A model generated the notes under the pieces. The model was not told the DNA's origin, ran no database searches, and saw nothing but the letters and a program-made list of their open reading frames with translations. From contig NZ_CP065383.1 in assembly GCF_015775515.1 (NCBI RefSeq), positions 1,550,001 through 1,614,000 on the forward strand: a stretch of DNA of 64,000 nt, given 5' to 3'. How positions within the stretch are numbered: position 1 is the first letter of the stretch; every line of letters starts with the position of its first letter. Positions 25,436 to 33,870 of the stretch are shown here, piece by piece. Position numbers and translations under genes: made by a program. The stretch is from Atribacter laminatus (GTDB taxonomy: Bacteria > Atribacterota > Atribacteria > Atribacterales > Atribacteraceae).

Positions 25436-26968
25436 ATGGTAGGACCAGAAAATAGAAAGAATAATATTATTCAAGCCCTTCATATTTACAAAACATTTCC
25501 AGGAGTAAATGCCCTTTCTGACGTATCTTTTGATCTCCGTCAAGGTGAGATCCACTGCATTGTTGGAGAAAACGGTGCCGGAAAGTCAACCTTTATTAAA
25601 ATTCTTACTGGAAGTTATCGGCCTGATAGTGGAGAATTAATAGTTCATGGTAAATCTTATAAATATCTCACTCCATATCTTTCTCAAACTTTGGGGATTC
25701 AGGTTATCTACCAGGAGAACATCGTAGTACCGCAAATGACCGTTGCGGAAAATGTCTTTGTTGGGAGAGAAAAGGCCAGTCGCTTTGGTTTGATTCGTTA
25801 CCAAGATACAGTTCAAGCAACTCAAAAAATCATTGATTCCTTGAAGATTCATCTGGATCCGGAAGCTCCTGTTGAAAAGCTGAGTCCTACTGAGCAACAA
25901 TTTGTGAAAATTGTGAAATCGCTTGCCTATGAGCCTCGGGTATTAATATTGGATGAACCAACTGCTATGTTTAATGTGAATGATGTAAAAGTGGTATTGG
26001 ATTTGGTGAAAGATATCAGCCAGCGGGGTATCAGTGTCATATATATTTCCCATCGATTAGAAGAGATTTCAGAAGTTGCTGACCGAATTACAGTTTTTAA
26101 AGATGGTCAGATAGTCATCACTCATGATAATCCTGATAAGAATTTTGATTTGAACCTCCTCACCCGTGAAATGGTTGGTCGTTCAGTGGAAACTTTTTAT
26201 AAAAAGGATAAGAATTCCATCGGTGATGTGGTACTTGAAGTAAAAAATTTGCAACTCCATCGCCACTCCCCAACCATTGACTTTAATCTCAGAAGAAGTG
26301 AAATATTAGGTATTGCCGGTTTGGTTGGCTCCGGACGTACTGAGTTATTTCGAGCTCTCTTTGGAATGGATCGGAAGGTCGGTGGAGAAGTGTTTCTTCG
26401 TGGAAAGCCGGTCAACATTCGTTCCCCTCAAGATTCTATTCAGGCAGGAATTGGTTTAATTACCGAGGATCGACATAAAACCGGTTTGGCGCTCAACTTA
26501 AGCGTTATCAAAAATACTACCATTGCTGGATTAGACCAATATCCTGGAGGAATCCTTAATTTAAACAAAGAAAAAATAGATGTGGAGCATTTTATTCTTG
26601 ACTTAGACATTAAAACTCCGTCACCTCATCAGGAAGTTCGATTTTTGAGTGGTGGAAATCAACAAAAAGTAGTTCTGGCTCGCTGGCTATTTAAAAACGT
26701 TGACATCCTGATTTTCGATGAGCCGACTATTGGAATTGATGTCAATTCGAAAAATGAAATTTATAAGTTAATAACCGAGCTTGCCAAGGAGGGAAAATCG
26801 ATTATTATGGTTTCTTCCGAATTGCCAGAACTTATTGCTTTGAGCGATCGGGTTTTGGTGGTTAAAAACGGAAGGATCATCACTGAGTTAAACGACCAGG
26901 AAATAACAGAAGAAAATATTATATCTTATGCTTTTGGGGTGACTGAAGATGGACAAGCCGAAAAGTGA
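25436..26968 (+). CDS. Ribose-type sugar ABC transporter, two-domain ATPase
   Basis: This 510-residue two-domain ATPase has Walker A GENGAGKS (residues 44-51), a degenerate first signature LSPTEQQ, Walker B VLILDEPTAMF, second P-loop GLVGSGRT, second signature LSGGNQQK and Walker B ILIFDEPTIGID. Here the second Walker B keeps its Glu. It starts at ATG 25436, lies downstream of the internal terminator, and overlaps the permease gene by 20 bases, as in the first system of the window. Confidence 0.93.
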   Translation: MVGPENRKNNIIQALHIYKTFPGVNALSDVSFDLRQGEIHCIVGENGAGKSTFIKILTGSYRPDSGELIVHGKSYKYLTPYLSQTLGIQVIYQENIVVPQMTVAENVFVGREKASRFGLIRYQDTVQATQKIIDSLKIHLDPEAPVEKLSPTEQQFVKIVKSLAYEPRVLILDEPTAMFNVNDVKVVLDLVKDISQRGISVIYISHRLEEISEVADRITVFKDGQIVITHDNPDKNFDLNLLTREMVGRSVETFYKKDKNSIGDVVLEVKNLQLHRHSPTIDFNLRRSEILGIAGLVGSGRTELFRALFGMDRKVGGEVFLRGKPVNIRSPQDSIQAGIGLITEDRHKTGLALNLSVIKNTTIAGLDQYPGGILNLNKEKIDVEHFILDLDIKTPSPHQEVRFLSGGNQQKVVLARWLFKNVDILIFDEPTIGIDVNSKNEIYKLITELAKEGKSIIMVSSELPELIALSDRVLVVKNGRIITELNDQEITEENIISYAFGVTEDGQAEK

Positions 26969-27929
26969 TGGTCAATTAACTGCAAAATCCACAAACTTGC
27001 CTGCTTTGTTCAAGAATCAATCGTTTTTTTTATTGATTGTAATAATTTTACTTTCGGTGATTTTTGGATCAATGAACCCCCGTTTTTTGACTTGGGGGAA
27101 CTTATTAGCGGTCTTTCAGCAAATTACCGTCCTTGGCATTGCGACTATGGCCATGGCTCTTTTGCTCATTTCAGGTGGGATTGATTTGTCGATTGGCTCG
27201 ATGATCGGTCTTTCCAGTGTCGTCATTTGTACATTGATCATGAGAGGATCGAATGTCGGTTTGGCAATACTCATTGGTTTTGGGATTCCGGTCATCTGTG
27301 GCTTTATTAACGGTGTGATTGTCAGTAAAAGTAAATGTGTTCCTCTCATCGTTACTTTGGGAATGAATTATGTATATTATGGCTTGGCTTTAGTAATATC
27401 CCAAGGTCTATTTCTTTCAATGAAGGGGAATTTTCAATTTTTAGGACGAGGCCGGATTTTAGGAGTTCCCATGCCGATGATTATTGTCATTGTAATGGTT
27501 TTTGCCACCCATTTTTTACTAACCTACACCAAATATGGTCGGCGTCTGGTTGCGATGGGAGGCAATGAACAGTTAGCTTACCTTTCCGGTATCAACGTTG
27601 ATCGTTTGAAGATTATGAACTATACCCTCAGTGGGGCAATTATTGGCTTGGCATCTTTAGTTTTAGTTTCCCGCTTAGGAAATGTTTTAGCGAATGCAGG
27701 CGAAGGGTATGAATTAAGAGCGTTAGCTGCTGCTATCATTGGAGGAGTAACCTTTGAAGGAGGACGAGGAACCATTGCTGGAACATTTCTTGGTGTGATA
27801 TTACTGGGGATTGTCCAGAATGGTTTAAATATTTTAAATGTTTCATCCTACTTTCAGACTCTTGCCGTTGGGGTTATTATCGTCGTTGCAGTTGTAGTAA
27901 GCAATTTGGAAAAGATTCGAAATCGATAA
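26949..27929 (+). CDS. Ribose-type sugar ABC transporter permease
   Basis: This 326-residue permease of the BPD_transp_2 family has a short polar N-terminal tail, about eight to ten membrane helices and the motifs SGGIDLSIGSMIGLSS and AIIGGVTFEGGRGTIAG. Its ATG lies inside the end of the ATPase gene (20-base overlap), so translation is coupled. It completes the transporter of the binding protein at 24348. A tRNA gene on the opposite strand follows within 20 bases, so the operon must end close to 27930; I see no terminator hairpin on the plus strand before the tRNA. Confidence 0.93.
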   Translation: MDKPKSDGQLTAKSTNLPALFKNQSFFLLIVIILLSVIFGSMNPRFLTWGNLLAVFQQITVLGIATMAMALLLISGGIDLSIGSMIGLSSVVICTLIMRGSNVGLAILIGFGIPVICGFINGVIVSKSKCVPLIVTLGMNYVYYGLALVISQGLFLSMKGNFQFLGRGRILGVPMPMIIVIVMVFATHFLLTYTKYGRRLVAMGGNEQLAYLSGINVDRLKIMNYTLSGAIIGLASLVLVSRLGNVLANAGEGYELRALAAAIIGGVTFEGGRGTIAGTFLGVILLGIVQNGLNILNVSSYFQTLAVGVIIVVAVVVSNLEKIRNR

Positions 27930-27948
27930 ATTCTGCATGAGAAAAACA

Positions 27949-28023
27949 TGGTGGGCGAAGCAGGATTTGAACCTGCGACCCCTTGCGTGTAAGGCAAGTG
28001 CTCCGCCGCTGAGCTATTCGCCC
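27949..28023 (-). tRNA. tRNA-Val (anticodon UAC)
   Basis: On the minus strand a 75-base tRNA folds fully: acceptor GGGCGAA/TTCGCCC, D stem GCTC/GAGC, anticodon stem CTTGC/GCAAG with loop CTTACAC (anticodon TAC, reading GUA), T stem GCAGG/CCTGC with loop TTCAAAT, discriminator A and an encoded CCA end. It lies between the sugar permease and the alcohol dehydrogenase gene. Confidence 0.97.
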
Positions 28024-28072
28024 ACGTCACGAAGGCAATTATAACAGGAATAAAAAAAGAAAACAACCAAAA

Positions 28073-28107
28073 ATACCCTCGGAAAAATCCTCCGAGGGTA
28101 TTTTTTT
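28073..28107. terminator. Bidirectional rho-independent terminator
   Basis: ATACCCTCGGA (28073-28083) and TCCGAGGGTAT (28091-28101) form an 11-bp stem with T runs on the plus side and A runs (T on minus) on the other. It sits just after the stop of the alcohol dehydrogenase gene on the minus strand and is its likely terminator. Confidence 0.85.
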
Positions 28108-28113
28108 ATGAGC

Positions 28114-29277
28114 TCATAGACTCATTTTATAAATAGCTAACACATCTTCTTTATTCAGTTTTTTAACACTTCCTAATGGTCCTCTGCTTACTGCTTTGGC
28201 AGCCATTTCTTCCAACCGGTCACTTCCAATTCCGACTTCTTTGAGCGATACTGGGGCGCCAATTCCCTGGAACCAGTTTTTGGTTCGTTCGATAGCCGCT
28301 AAACCGAGCTCACTATCGGATTTTCCATTACGAGGAATATTCCACACCCGTTCACCAAATTGAGCAAATTTCTCTGGAATAAGGTCAAGAACGTATTTCA
28401 TCCATTGAGGAAAAATAATAGCCAAACCAGCACCGTGAGGAATATCATATATGGCACTCAATTCATGTTGAATTCCATGAGTCGACCAGTCACCATCAAC
28501 ACCGGATCCGATCAAGTGATTAAGAGCCATAGTCCCGCACCACATGATGGTTGCCCGAGCATCATAATCATGGAGATTTTTTAGGAGGAGAGGTGTGGTT
28601 TCAACGACGGTTTGAATGATGCTTTCTGCCATTCGATCCTGAAGTGGAGCTTCTTTGGTAGGGTTGAAGTATTGTTCGAAAACATGAGCGAGAATATCGG
28701 CAATTCCGTTAACGGTTTGATCACGGGGGACGGTCATGGTGTTTTCCGGGTCGAGTATGGAGAAGGTTGGAAAAGTGGAAGGATCCTCAAGGCCCAACTT
28801 TTCCTCAGTCTCGTCGTTGGTAATAACTGCGTTATGATTCATTTCAGAACCAGTTGCCGCCAGAGTTATAATGGTTGCCAAAGGGTGCATTCGTTCCGAC
28901 TTCACTTTTTTAATCATAAAATCCCAGGGATCACCATCGTAATATACACCAATTCCCATAATCTTCGAAGCGTCGAGGACACTTCCTCCTCCAACGGCTA
29001 AAATTATATCGATTTTTTCTTTTTTGCAAATTTCAACACCCTGACGAACGCTGGTTATGCGAGGATTGGGTTGAATTCCACCAAGCTCAAATACTTGTAG
29101 ATCGTTTTCTTGAAGTCGTTTCATGACTCGATCATAAAGTCCATTTTGTTTGATGCTTTTCCCTCCATAGGTCAAGAGGACTTTTTTTCCGTATTTCTTG
29201 ATTTCTTTGCCAATCCGGTCGGTTTCTCCTTTTCCGAAAAAGACTTTGGTTGGATTGTGAAATTCAAAGTTAATCAT
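28114..29277 (-). CDS. Iron-containing alcohol dehydrogenase (butanol dehydrogenase/YqhD-like)
   Basis: This 387-residue protein belongs to the group III iron-dependent alcohol dehydrogenases and reduces aldehydes to alcohols with NAD(P)H during fermentation. Seen are the cofactor motif AVGGGSVLDASK, the metal-binding segment NGIADILAHVFEQYF and the second metal-histidine region THGIQHELSAIYDIPHGAG. The N-terminus FEFHNPTKVFFGKG is typical of the BDH/YqhD branch, which often prefers NADPH. It starts at ATG 29277 behind GGAGGTGT. It is monocistronic, with a terminator at its end. The fermentative role agrees with the rubredoxin-type redox proteins nearby. Confidence 0.94.
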   Translation of the reverse strand: MINFEFHNPTKVFFGKGETDRIGKEIKKYGKKVLLTYGGKSIKQNGLYDRVMKRLQENDLQVFELGGIQPNPRITSVRQGVEICKKEKIDIILAVGGGSVLDASKIMGIGVYYDGDPWDFMIKKVKSERMHPLATIITLAATGSEMNHNAVITNDETEEKLGLEDPSTFPTFSILDPENTMTVPRDQTVNGIADILAHVFEQYFNPTKEAPLQDRMAESIIQTVVETTPLLLKNLHDYDARATIMWCGTMALNHLIGSGVDGDWSTHGIQHELSAIYDIPHGAGLAIIFPQWMKYVLDLIPEKFAQFGERVWNIPRNGKSDSELGLAAIERTKNWFQGIGAPVSLKEVGIGSDRLEEMAAKAVSRGPLGSVKKLNKEDVLAIYKMSL

Positions 29278-29397
29278 AGTTCCTGTACACCTCCGAATAG
29301 ATTAATAAATTGAGTATTCATTCTTAGCGGATTTCTTAAAGACAAGTGGTAAGTTTTTCCTTAATAATAAACTTGTTTTATTGTTTTTTGACCGGTA

Positions 29398-30078
29398 TTA
29401 TATTTTGACAAATTTATCTTTACCCGCGCCACAAATAGGACAAACCCAGTCCTCGGGTAAATCCTTAAACAAAACCCCACAATCGATTCCAGAATCAGGA
29501 TCTCCGTAACGGGAGTCATAAATATAACCACAAACTGTACAACGATGTCGTTCAATTTCCGCCTTGTCGGCTTCTTCCGGATGAAAGGTAGCAGCGGTAC
29601 GAGGGACCTTCCCGCCTTTGACATCGCGATAATAATTATAGGTCATTGGTTCTTCTTTGGTTAAAAATTCCGATTCAAGCACTTCGCTTAAAAAAAGAAC
29701 ATGGGTTCCAGCATCCAACTTAGAAACCACTTTGGTTTCGACATAAGAAACAGTGTGGTCGGTAACAATGGGGATTTTATTTTTCCCTAAGATAAATTGG
29801 CTTTTTGAGAATTTATCAATTTTCTTTCCGGTTTGGAATCCGAAAAGACCAATTAACTGCAAGGGAGCATCTTTATCTAACACTGAAATATTATAAAGAC
29901 CACTTTTTTTAATGTATTCCAAGGTCAAGCTCTCTTTGTTGACACTGGCAATAATCTGATTAGGAAAGGCTGTTACCTGGACTAAAGCATTGATTATCAT
30001 TCCATTGTACTTCCCATTATAACCAGAACTGATAATATACATTCCACAATTTAAAGAGAATAGAGCATCTAAGTTCAA
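29398..30078 (-). CDS. Flavin reductase-rubredoxin fusion (high-molecular-weight rubredoxin, Hrb-like)
   Basis: This protein of about 226 residues joins an N-terminal FMN-binding flavin-reductase domain (residues 1-160; [30 protein letters not shown]) to a C-terminal rubredoxin domain with CTVCGYIYD and [11 protein letters not shown]. The same layout occurs in the Hrb proteins of acetogenic clostridia, which pass electrons from NADH to flavodiiron oxygen or NO reductases. I prefer TTG 30078, eight bases after AAGGTGG; the open frame reaches GTG 30090. No flavodiiron gene is visible in this window. It is about 110 bases upstream of the alcohol dehydrogenase but has its own ribosome site. Confidence 0.9.
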   Translation of the reverse strand: MNLDALFSLNCGMYIISSGYNGKYNGMIINALVQVTAFPNQIIASVNKESLTLEYIKKSGLYNISVLDKDAPLQLIGLFGFQTGKKIDKFSKSQFILGKNKIPIVTDHTVSYVETKVVSKLDAGTHVLFLSEVLESEFLTKEEPMTYNYYRDVKGGKVPRTAATFHPEEADKAEIERHRCTVCGYIYDSRYGDPDSGIDCGVLFKDLPEDWVCPICGAGKDKFVKI

Positions 30079-30114
30079 AATTGACACCACCTTTTATCCA
30101 TGGAGGAAATTAGG

Positions 30115-30438
30115 GGGAATTCATTCCATATTATGTTTCATAAATTTTACTCGATAAATGGTTTGTTGCCAAATTATTCTTTGAAAAACATAAATTATCC
30201 TTTACAGGGGCTACTCTTTTCATCCTCAACTGGCGCTGCAAATGCAGCATGACGATCTACCCTGAGAATACCATCAAATGAATTCCCCCATTGAGGGGGG
30301 TTAGGGGGGTGTGCCTTTCATTCGTCATCCTGAGGCTTCGCTTTTTGAAGCCGTGAGGATCTCATCTTTTCAATTCTTTTTTTTATAAAAACTTTAAAAG
30401 GATGAGATTGCCACGTCGCATAAGACGCTCCTCGCAAT
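30115..30438. repeat. Dispersed repeat block, part 1
   Basis: Repeats seen here include a family H piece (CATCCTCAACTGGCGCTGC.., about 30220), a family F piece (CCCCCATTGAGGGGG, about 30285-30300), a family D piece (CATCCTGAGGCTTCGCTT.., about 30327-30360) and the left part of a family C copy (GAGATTGCCACGTCGCAT.., 30405-30438), which is interrupted by the MITE that follows. No gene is seen. Confidence 0.7.
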
Positions 30439-30597
30439 CAGGCTGTGTCACAATCCCTTTCATGCACCAAGAAGAGCTTGAAAGTGGAGGATACATTCTA
30501 TTTATCTTCAGTTTTTTGGTTATCTATTCCCAATATTCCTGTAAAATATTAACATAAGTGGTGGTAAATATTTACAAAATAATTATGACACAGCCTG
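30439..30597. mobile_element. 159-bp MITE-like element nested in a repeat
   Basis: The element begins CAGGCTGTGTCA (30439-30450) and ends TGACACAGCCTG (30586-30597), exact 12-bp terminal inverted repeats that extend with mismatches to about 17 bp. It is flanked on both sides by AAT (30436-30438 and 30598-30600), a 3-bp target duplication. Removing the element and one AAT restores a family C repeat (..CTCGCAATGACGGA). It has no ORF of note, so it must have been moved by a transposase in trans; no matching full element is in the window. Confidence 0.85.
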
Positions 30598-31240
30598 AAT
30601 GACGGAGTGGGTGGATGGGATGCTTACGTCGTCCGGTCAAAGTCACCGGACTCCTCAGAATGACAGACTCAGTAAATGAGATTGCCACGTCGCTTCGCTC
30701 CTCGAAATGATGGAGAAGGAAAAATTCAAATCCCCCTGACCCCCTTTTCTAAAGGGGGAGATTGGTTCCTGAGTTTATATTTTCATCCTCATCTAGTGAT
30801 GCGATGCAGCATGACAGTCTATCATGTAAATCAAGGAATAAATGAAAAGTAACGAAACAAAAAAAGATAAAGGCACACCCCCCTTGAATCCCCCCTCAAT
30901 GGGGGAATAAGTCAACAATTCCCCTCCGTGGAGGGGTGCCGCTTCGCGGGGGGAGGGTGCCTTTTAGTTTTTAATGATTACCCTGAGACGATGAATAAGT
31001 AACATAAAAAATTTTGCTAAATGAGATTGCCACCTCGCTTCGCTCCTCGCAATGACGGATTGAGAACAGGTATGATGAATCATTCTCTATAATAAATGCT
31101 TATCAATAAGTTTATAATTTTTGTGCCTGATTAATGTAGCGACATGCCATGGCATGTCGTATTCGGATTTTCATCCTTATCTGATGCTACGAAAGCGGCC
31201 TGAAGGTCTATCCTTTAGAAATTATAAAAATTTCAATCTG
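30598..31240. repeat. Dispersed repeat block, part 2
   Basis: Following the MITE are the rest of family C, a family D copy in reverse (ACGTCGTCCGGTCAAAGTC.., about 30627), family C (30678-30715), family F (CCCCCTGACCCCC.., about 30730), family H (about 30783-30815), several G/C-rich family F pieces (30880-30960), family C (31020-31058), family E (CGACATGCCATGGCATGTCG, about 31140-31159) and a family H variant (about 31170-31210). No gene is seen. Confidence 0.7.
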
Positions 31241-31303
31241 TAAATCTTCATGCCAGCTGTCATAAATTATAAATGAAATATTCCAAAATGGGTAAAATTG
31301 TTT

Positions 31304-31309
31304 TATAAT
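31304..31309 (+). promoter_or_regulatory. -10 box of a possibly leaderless transcript
   Basis: A perfect TATAAT ends seven bases before the ATG at 31316. If used, transcription would begin at or next to the start codon, giving a leaderless message, which agrees with the lack of a ribosome site. No good -35 is visible. Confidence 0.4.
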
Positions 31310-31315
31310 TATTTT

Positions 31316-32485
31316 ATGGTTTACTTTCCTAAAAAAATAACTGATATCGATCAAAAAGTAATAATTCTGGGAGAGTCGGCTCAATATGATTTATGTGGAG
31401 CCTGTGCGAACCAGATTGAGAGAAAAAGAAATCCTCAGGGTGGATGGATTTATCCTACAGTGACCCCCGACGGAGAAAGAGTAAATCTCTTAAAAATCCT
31501 CCTTTCCAACGACTGTATTCATAACTGTTATTATTGTGGGAATCGTGAAGGACGAAAGGGAGATCGAGTTCGTTTTTCGCCGGAAGAATTGGTTCGGATA
31601 TTCCTTAACATGAAAGATAGAGGTTTAGTGAAAGGGCTATTTTTAAGTTCAGCAGTTGATAGAAATCCGTTCCAAACTATGGATGATATGATAAAAGTGA
31701 CCGAACTGCTGAGGTGGAAATATCATTTTCGAGGATATATTCATCTAAAAATATTTCCTGAGTCAACCGATGACTATATCGAGACTGCTATAAGATTGGC
31801 TACTCGAGTGTCGATCAACATTGAAGCTCCTGGTTCTGATTATTTAAAGAGTATTGCTCCTCAAAAGAATTTTAATCGAATATGGAACAGATTTCTTTAT
31901 CTGAAAAAGCTTTCTCAAAAGGGGATAAGACCTCGCGCTGGATTCACTACCCAGTTGGTTATCGGAGGAGGTGAAGAAAAAGATCTGGATATAATGAGGA
32001 CTGTTAGCACTCTTTACCATGACTTTTCTATGACCAGAGCTTATTATAGTGCGTTTCATCCGATTATTGAGACTCCTTTAGCCGAAAAACAACCAGAATC
32101 GACTTGGAGAGAACACCGCTTATATCAGGCTGATTATCTTTTTCGGAAATATCACTTTTCTCTTGATGAACTCATTTTTAACCAAAATGGAAATCTGCCC
32201 TTGGAAATAGATCCAAAAACTTTATGGGCATTAAATCATCCAGAAGTTTTTCCTTTAGAAATTAATACTGCTTCTTATCAGGAGTTACTCAGAATACCAG
32301 GCATTGGTCCAATATCGGCAAAAAGAATTATTCAATTTCGCCAAAAGGCCCCTTTTCGTGACTTATCCTCACTTCAAAACTTAGGGATTCGTGCCCAGGC
32401 AACTGCACCTTATATTCTTCTTTCTGGAAAACAATTCCGGATACCTCAGCAACTCTCACTTTTTTCAGAATATATCGCTGGATAA
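31316..32485 (+). CDS. Radical SAM protein with C-terminal helix-hairpin-helix (DNA modification/repair type)
   Basis: This protein of about 389 residues has a radical SAM cluster motif CIHNCYYC near residue 60 and further family features (GLFLSSAVDRNPFQTMDDM, INIEAPG). The C-terminal part has a helix-hairpin-helix DNA-binding unit (INTASYQELLRIPGIGPI, SAKRIIQFRQ). This arrangement matches the family annotated as putative DNA modification/repair radical SAM protein, usually paired with a uracil-DNA-glycosylase-like partner. No such partner adjoins it here. I choose ATG 31316; TTG 31298 is also in frame. Its chemistry is not known. Confidence 0.88.
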   Translation: MVYFPKKITDIDQKVIILGESAQYDLCGACANQIERKRNPQGGWIYPTVTPDGERVNLLKILLSNDCIHNCYYCGNREGRKGDRVRFSPEELVRIFLNMKDRGLVKGLFLSSAVDRNPFQTMDDMIKVTELLRWKYHFRGYIHLKIFPESTDDYIETAIRLATRVSINIEAPGSDYLKSIAPQKNFNRIWNRFLYLKKLSQKGIRPRAGFTTQLVIGGGEEKDLDIMRTVSTLYHDFSMTRAYYSAFHPIIETPLAEKQPESTWREHRLYQADYLFRKYHFSLDELIFNQNGNLPLEIDPKTLWALNHPEVFPLEINTASYQELLRIPGIGPISAKRIIQFRQKAPFRDLSSLQNLGIRAQATAPYILLSGKQFRIPQQLSLFSEYIAG

Positions 32486-32815
32486 ACCCTCAGTCCACTT
32501 GTGCGGCACCAGATGGACATGAAAAACTACCATGGCATGTTGTTACATTAATTAAAGAACAGGCACTCTAACCCCCCCCCACTCAATGGGGGAAGATCAT
32601 TCATTTGATGGTATTTTCTGGATAGGACTTTCATACAAATTTTTTGGCAACAGATGAGAATAAAAATATACACTCAGGAACCAATTTCCTCCTTTAGCAA
32701 AAGGGGGAAAGGGAATTGAATTTATTGGTAACGAATCGAATCCCTTCCAATCTCCCTTTATCCAAAAGGAGAGGTTGATATAAAATGAATTTGCTGAAAA
32801 TTGGATTTAAGGGAT
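32486..32815. repeat. Intergenic dispersed repeats between convergent genes
   Basis: This stretch carries an eroded family E piece (ACCATGGCATGTTGTTAC, about 32530), family F pieces (CCCCCCCACTCAATGGGGG, about 32574-32592, and AATCGAATCCCTTCCAATCTC near 32733) and fragments in between. No gene is seen. Confidence 0.6.
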
Positions 32816-32829
32816 AGGCGAAAAAGGTT

Positions 32830-33621
32830 TTATTGTGCCAAATTATTAAAAGAAACGAACATAGGATTGAAATAGGTTTGTAATTTCTCTTGAAAAACCT
32901 CCTGAGGAGCCTGGCAAAGGAGTGCTGAAAGATAAGAGAAATTGGCAACAGGTATATACAAGACAGTAGCCTGGAGTTGAAAAACAAAAACTTTCCCCTG
33001 GTAAGTTCCTTGAAGAACTACATTCCCTTTGGTTAAATTCATACCGGTTTGAGATGAGCTGGGATCAGTTCGATAATCCTGGTTGACGATTTTCAAGTCA
33101 GGAATGGAAGAATGAAGCCAACTAGAAATCTGTTGAGAATAAGCCTGGGCATCTTGGAGCGTACCTTGAACCGGTAAAAAGGCAGTAAAAGCTGTAAAAC
33201 CACTTTGATCCTCGGAAAAAACAACCCGTTTATTCCAAGTATCAACGTTTACTGCCCAATTCGCTGGATATTTGACTGTACCAGCAATCATTGGATCGAA
33301 TCCGAAGGTCTGAGATAAATCCAGTTGTTTCCATTGAATGACGGGTTGGTCTTGCTGGGGTTGTAATTGACCTTCGGGTTCTTGACTGGGTAAAAAGGGA
33401 TTCGCTGGGCCAGTTGTGGTTTGATTTGGTTCATTCCCTTCAGGAATTGGAAGAGTTGGAGTATCTTGTACTGGTCTTTGTGGATTTTGGTCAAGAGCTG
33501 GCAGTTGAAGGGCATTGACATCGGGGAGGGTATCCTGTGCAACACTTAAAGAAACCAAAGCAAGCACCAATAACGATGTAATAATTAATGTTCTGATGAG
33601 TATTCTTAATCGGAAATTCAT
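32830..33621 (-). CDS. Exported protein of unknown function with proline/glutamine-rich linker
   Basis: I do not recognise a named family. This 263-residue protein has a signal peptide (NFRLRILIRTLIITSLLVLALV, cleavage near SVAQ), then a Pro/Gln/Asn-rich linker (about residues 30-95) and a C-terminal globular domain of about 165 residues that begins DLSQTFGFDPMIAGTVKYPANW. That domain faintly resembles PsbP-like or lipoprotein stress domains (FTAFTAFLPVQGTLQDAQAY, QGTYQGKVFVFQLQATVL) that sit on the outer surface. It starts at ATG 33621 behind AAGGAGGAT. It is convergent with the radical SAM gene and divergent from the histidine kinase. Confidence 0.75.
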   Translation of the reverse strand: MNFRLRILIRTLIITSLLVLALVSLSVAQDTLPDVNALQLPALDQNPQRPVQDTPTLPIPEGNEPNQTTTGPANPFLPSQEPEGQLQPQQDQPVIQWKQLDLSQTFGFDPMIAGTVKYPANWAVNVDTWNKRVVFSEDQSGFTAFTAFLPVQGTLQDAQAYSQQISSWLHSSIPDLKIVNQDYRTDPSSSQTGMNLTKGNVVLQGTYQGKVFVFQLQATVLYIPVANFSYLSALLCQAPQEVFQEKLQTYFNPMFVSFNNLAQ

Positions 33622-33870
33622 TTTATCCTCCTTATTTAAAAAATATCAAGAAATAATTCATTCAAGGATTGTCATCAAAATGATGATAGTAAATTGCCCT
33701 ATTATTAATTAGTGAAAATCAAAGCTTTCTATCTTGAGGTTCTCAATAATAAATTTTAGACTTCATTTTTAACGCCGTCAATTCAAATTTATATTATAGT
33801 ATTTATTATGTTATAGTATTTTGAAAGAACAATATTAAAGTAGGATCTTTTTTAAAAGGAGAAGAGCTAC
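33622..33870. promoter_or_regulatory. Divergent intergenic region upstream of the histidine kinase
   Basis: This AT-rich gap must hold promoters for both the exported protein and the kinase operon. Two direct copies of TTATAGTATTT occur near 33795-33825, each with a -10-like TATAGT; their -35 partners are weak, so the active promoter cannot be named. Confidence 0.35.
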
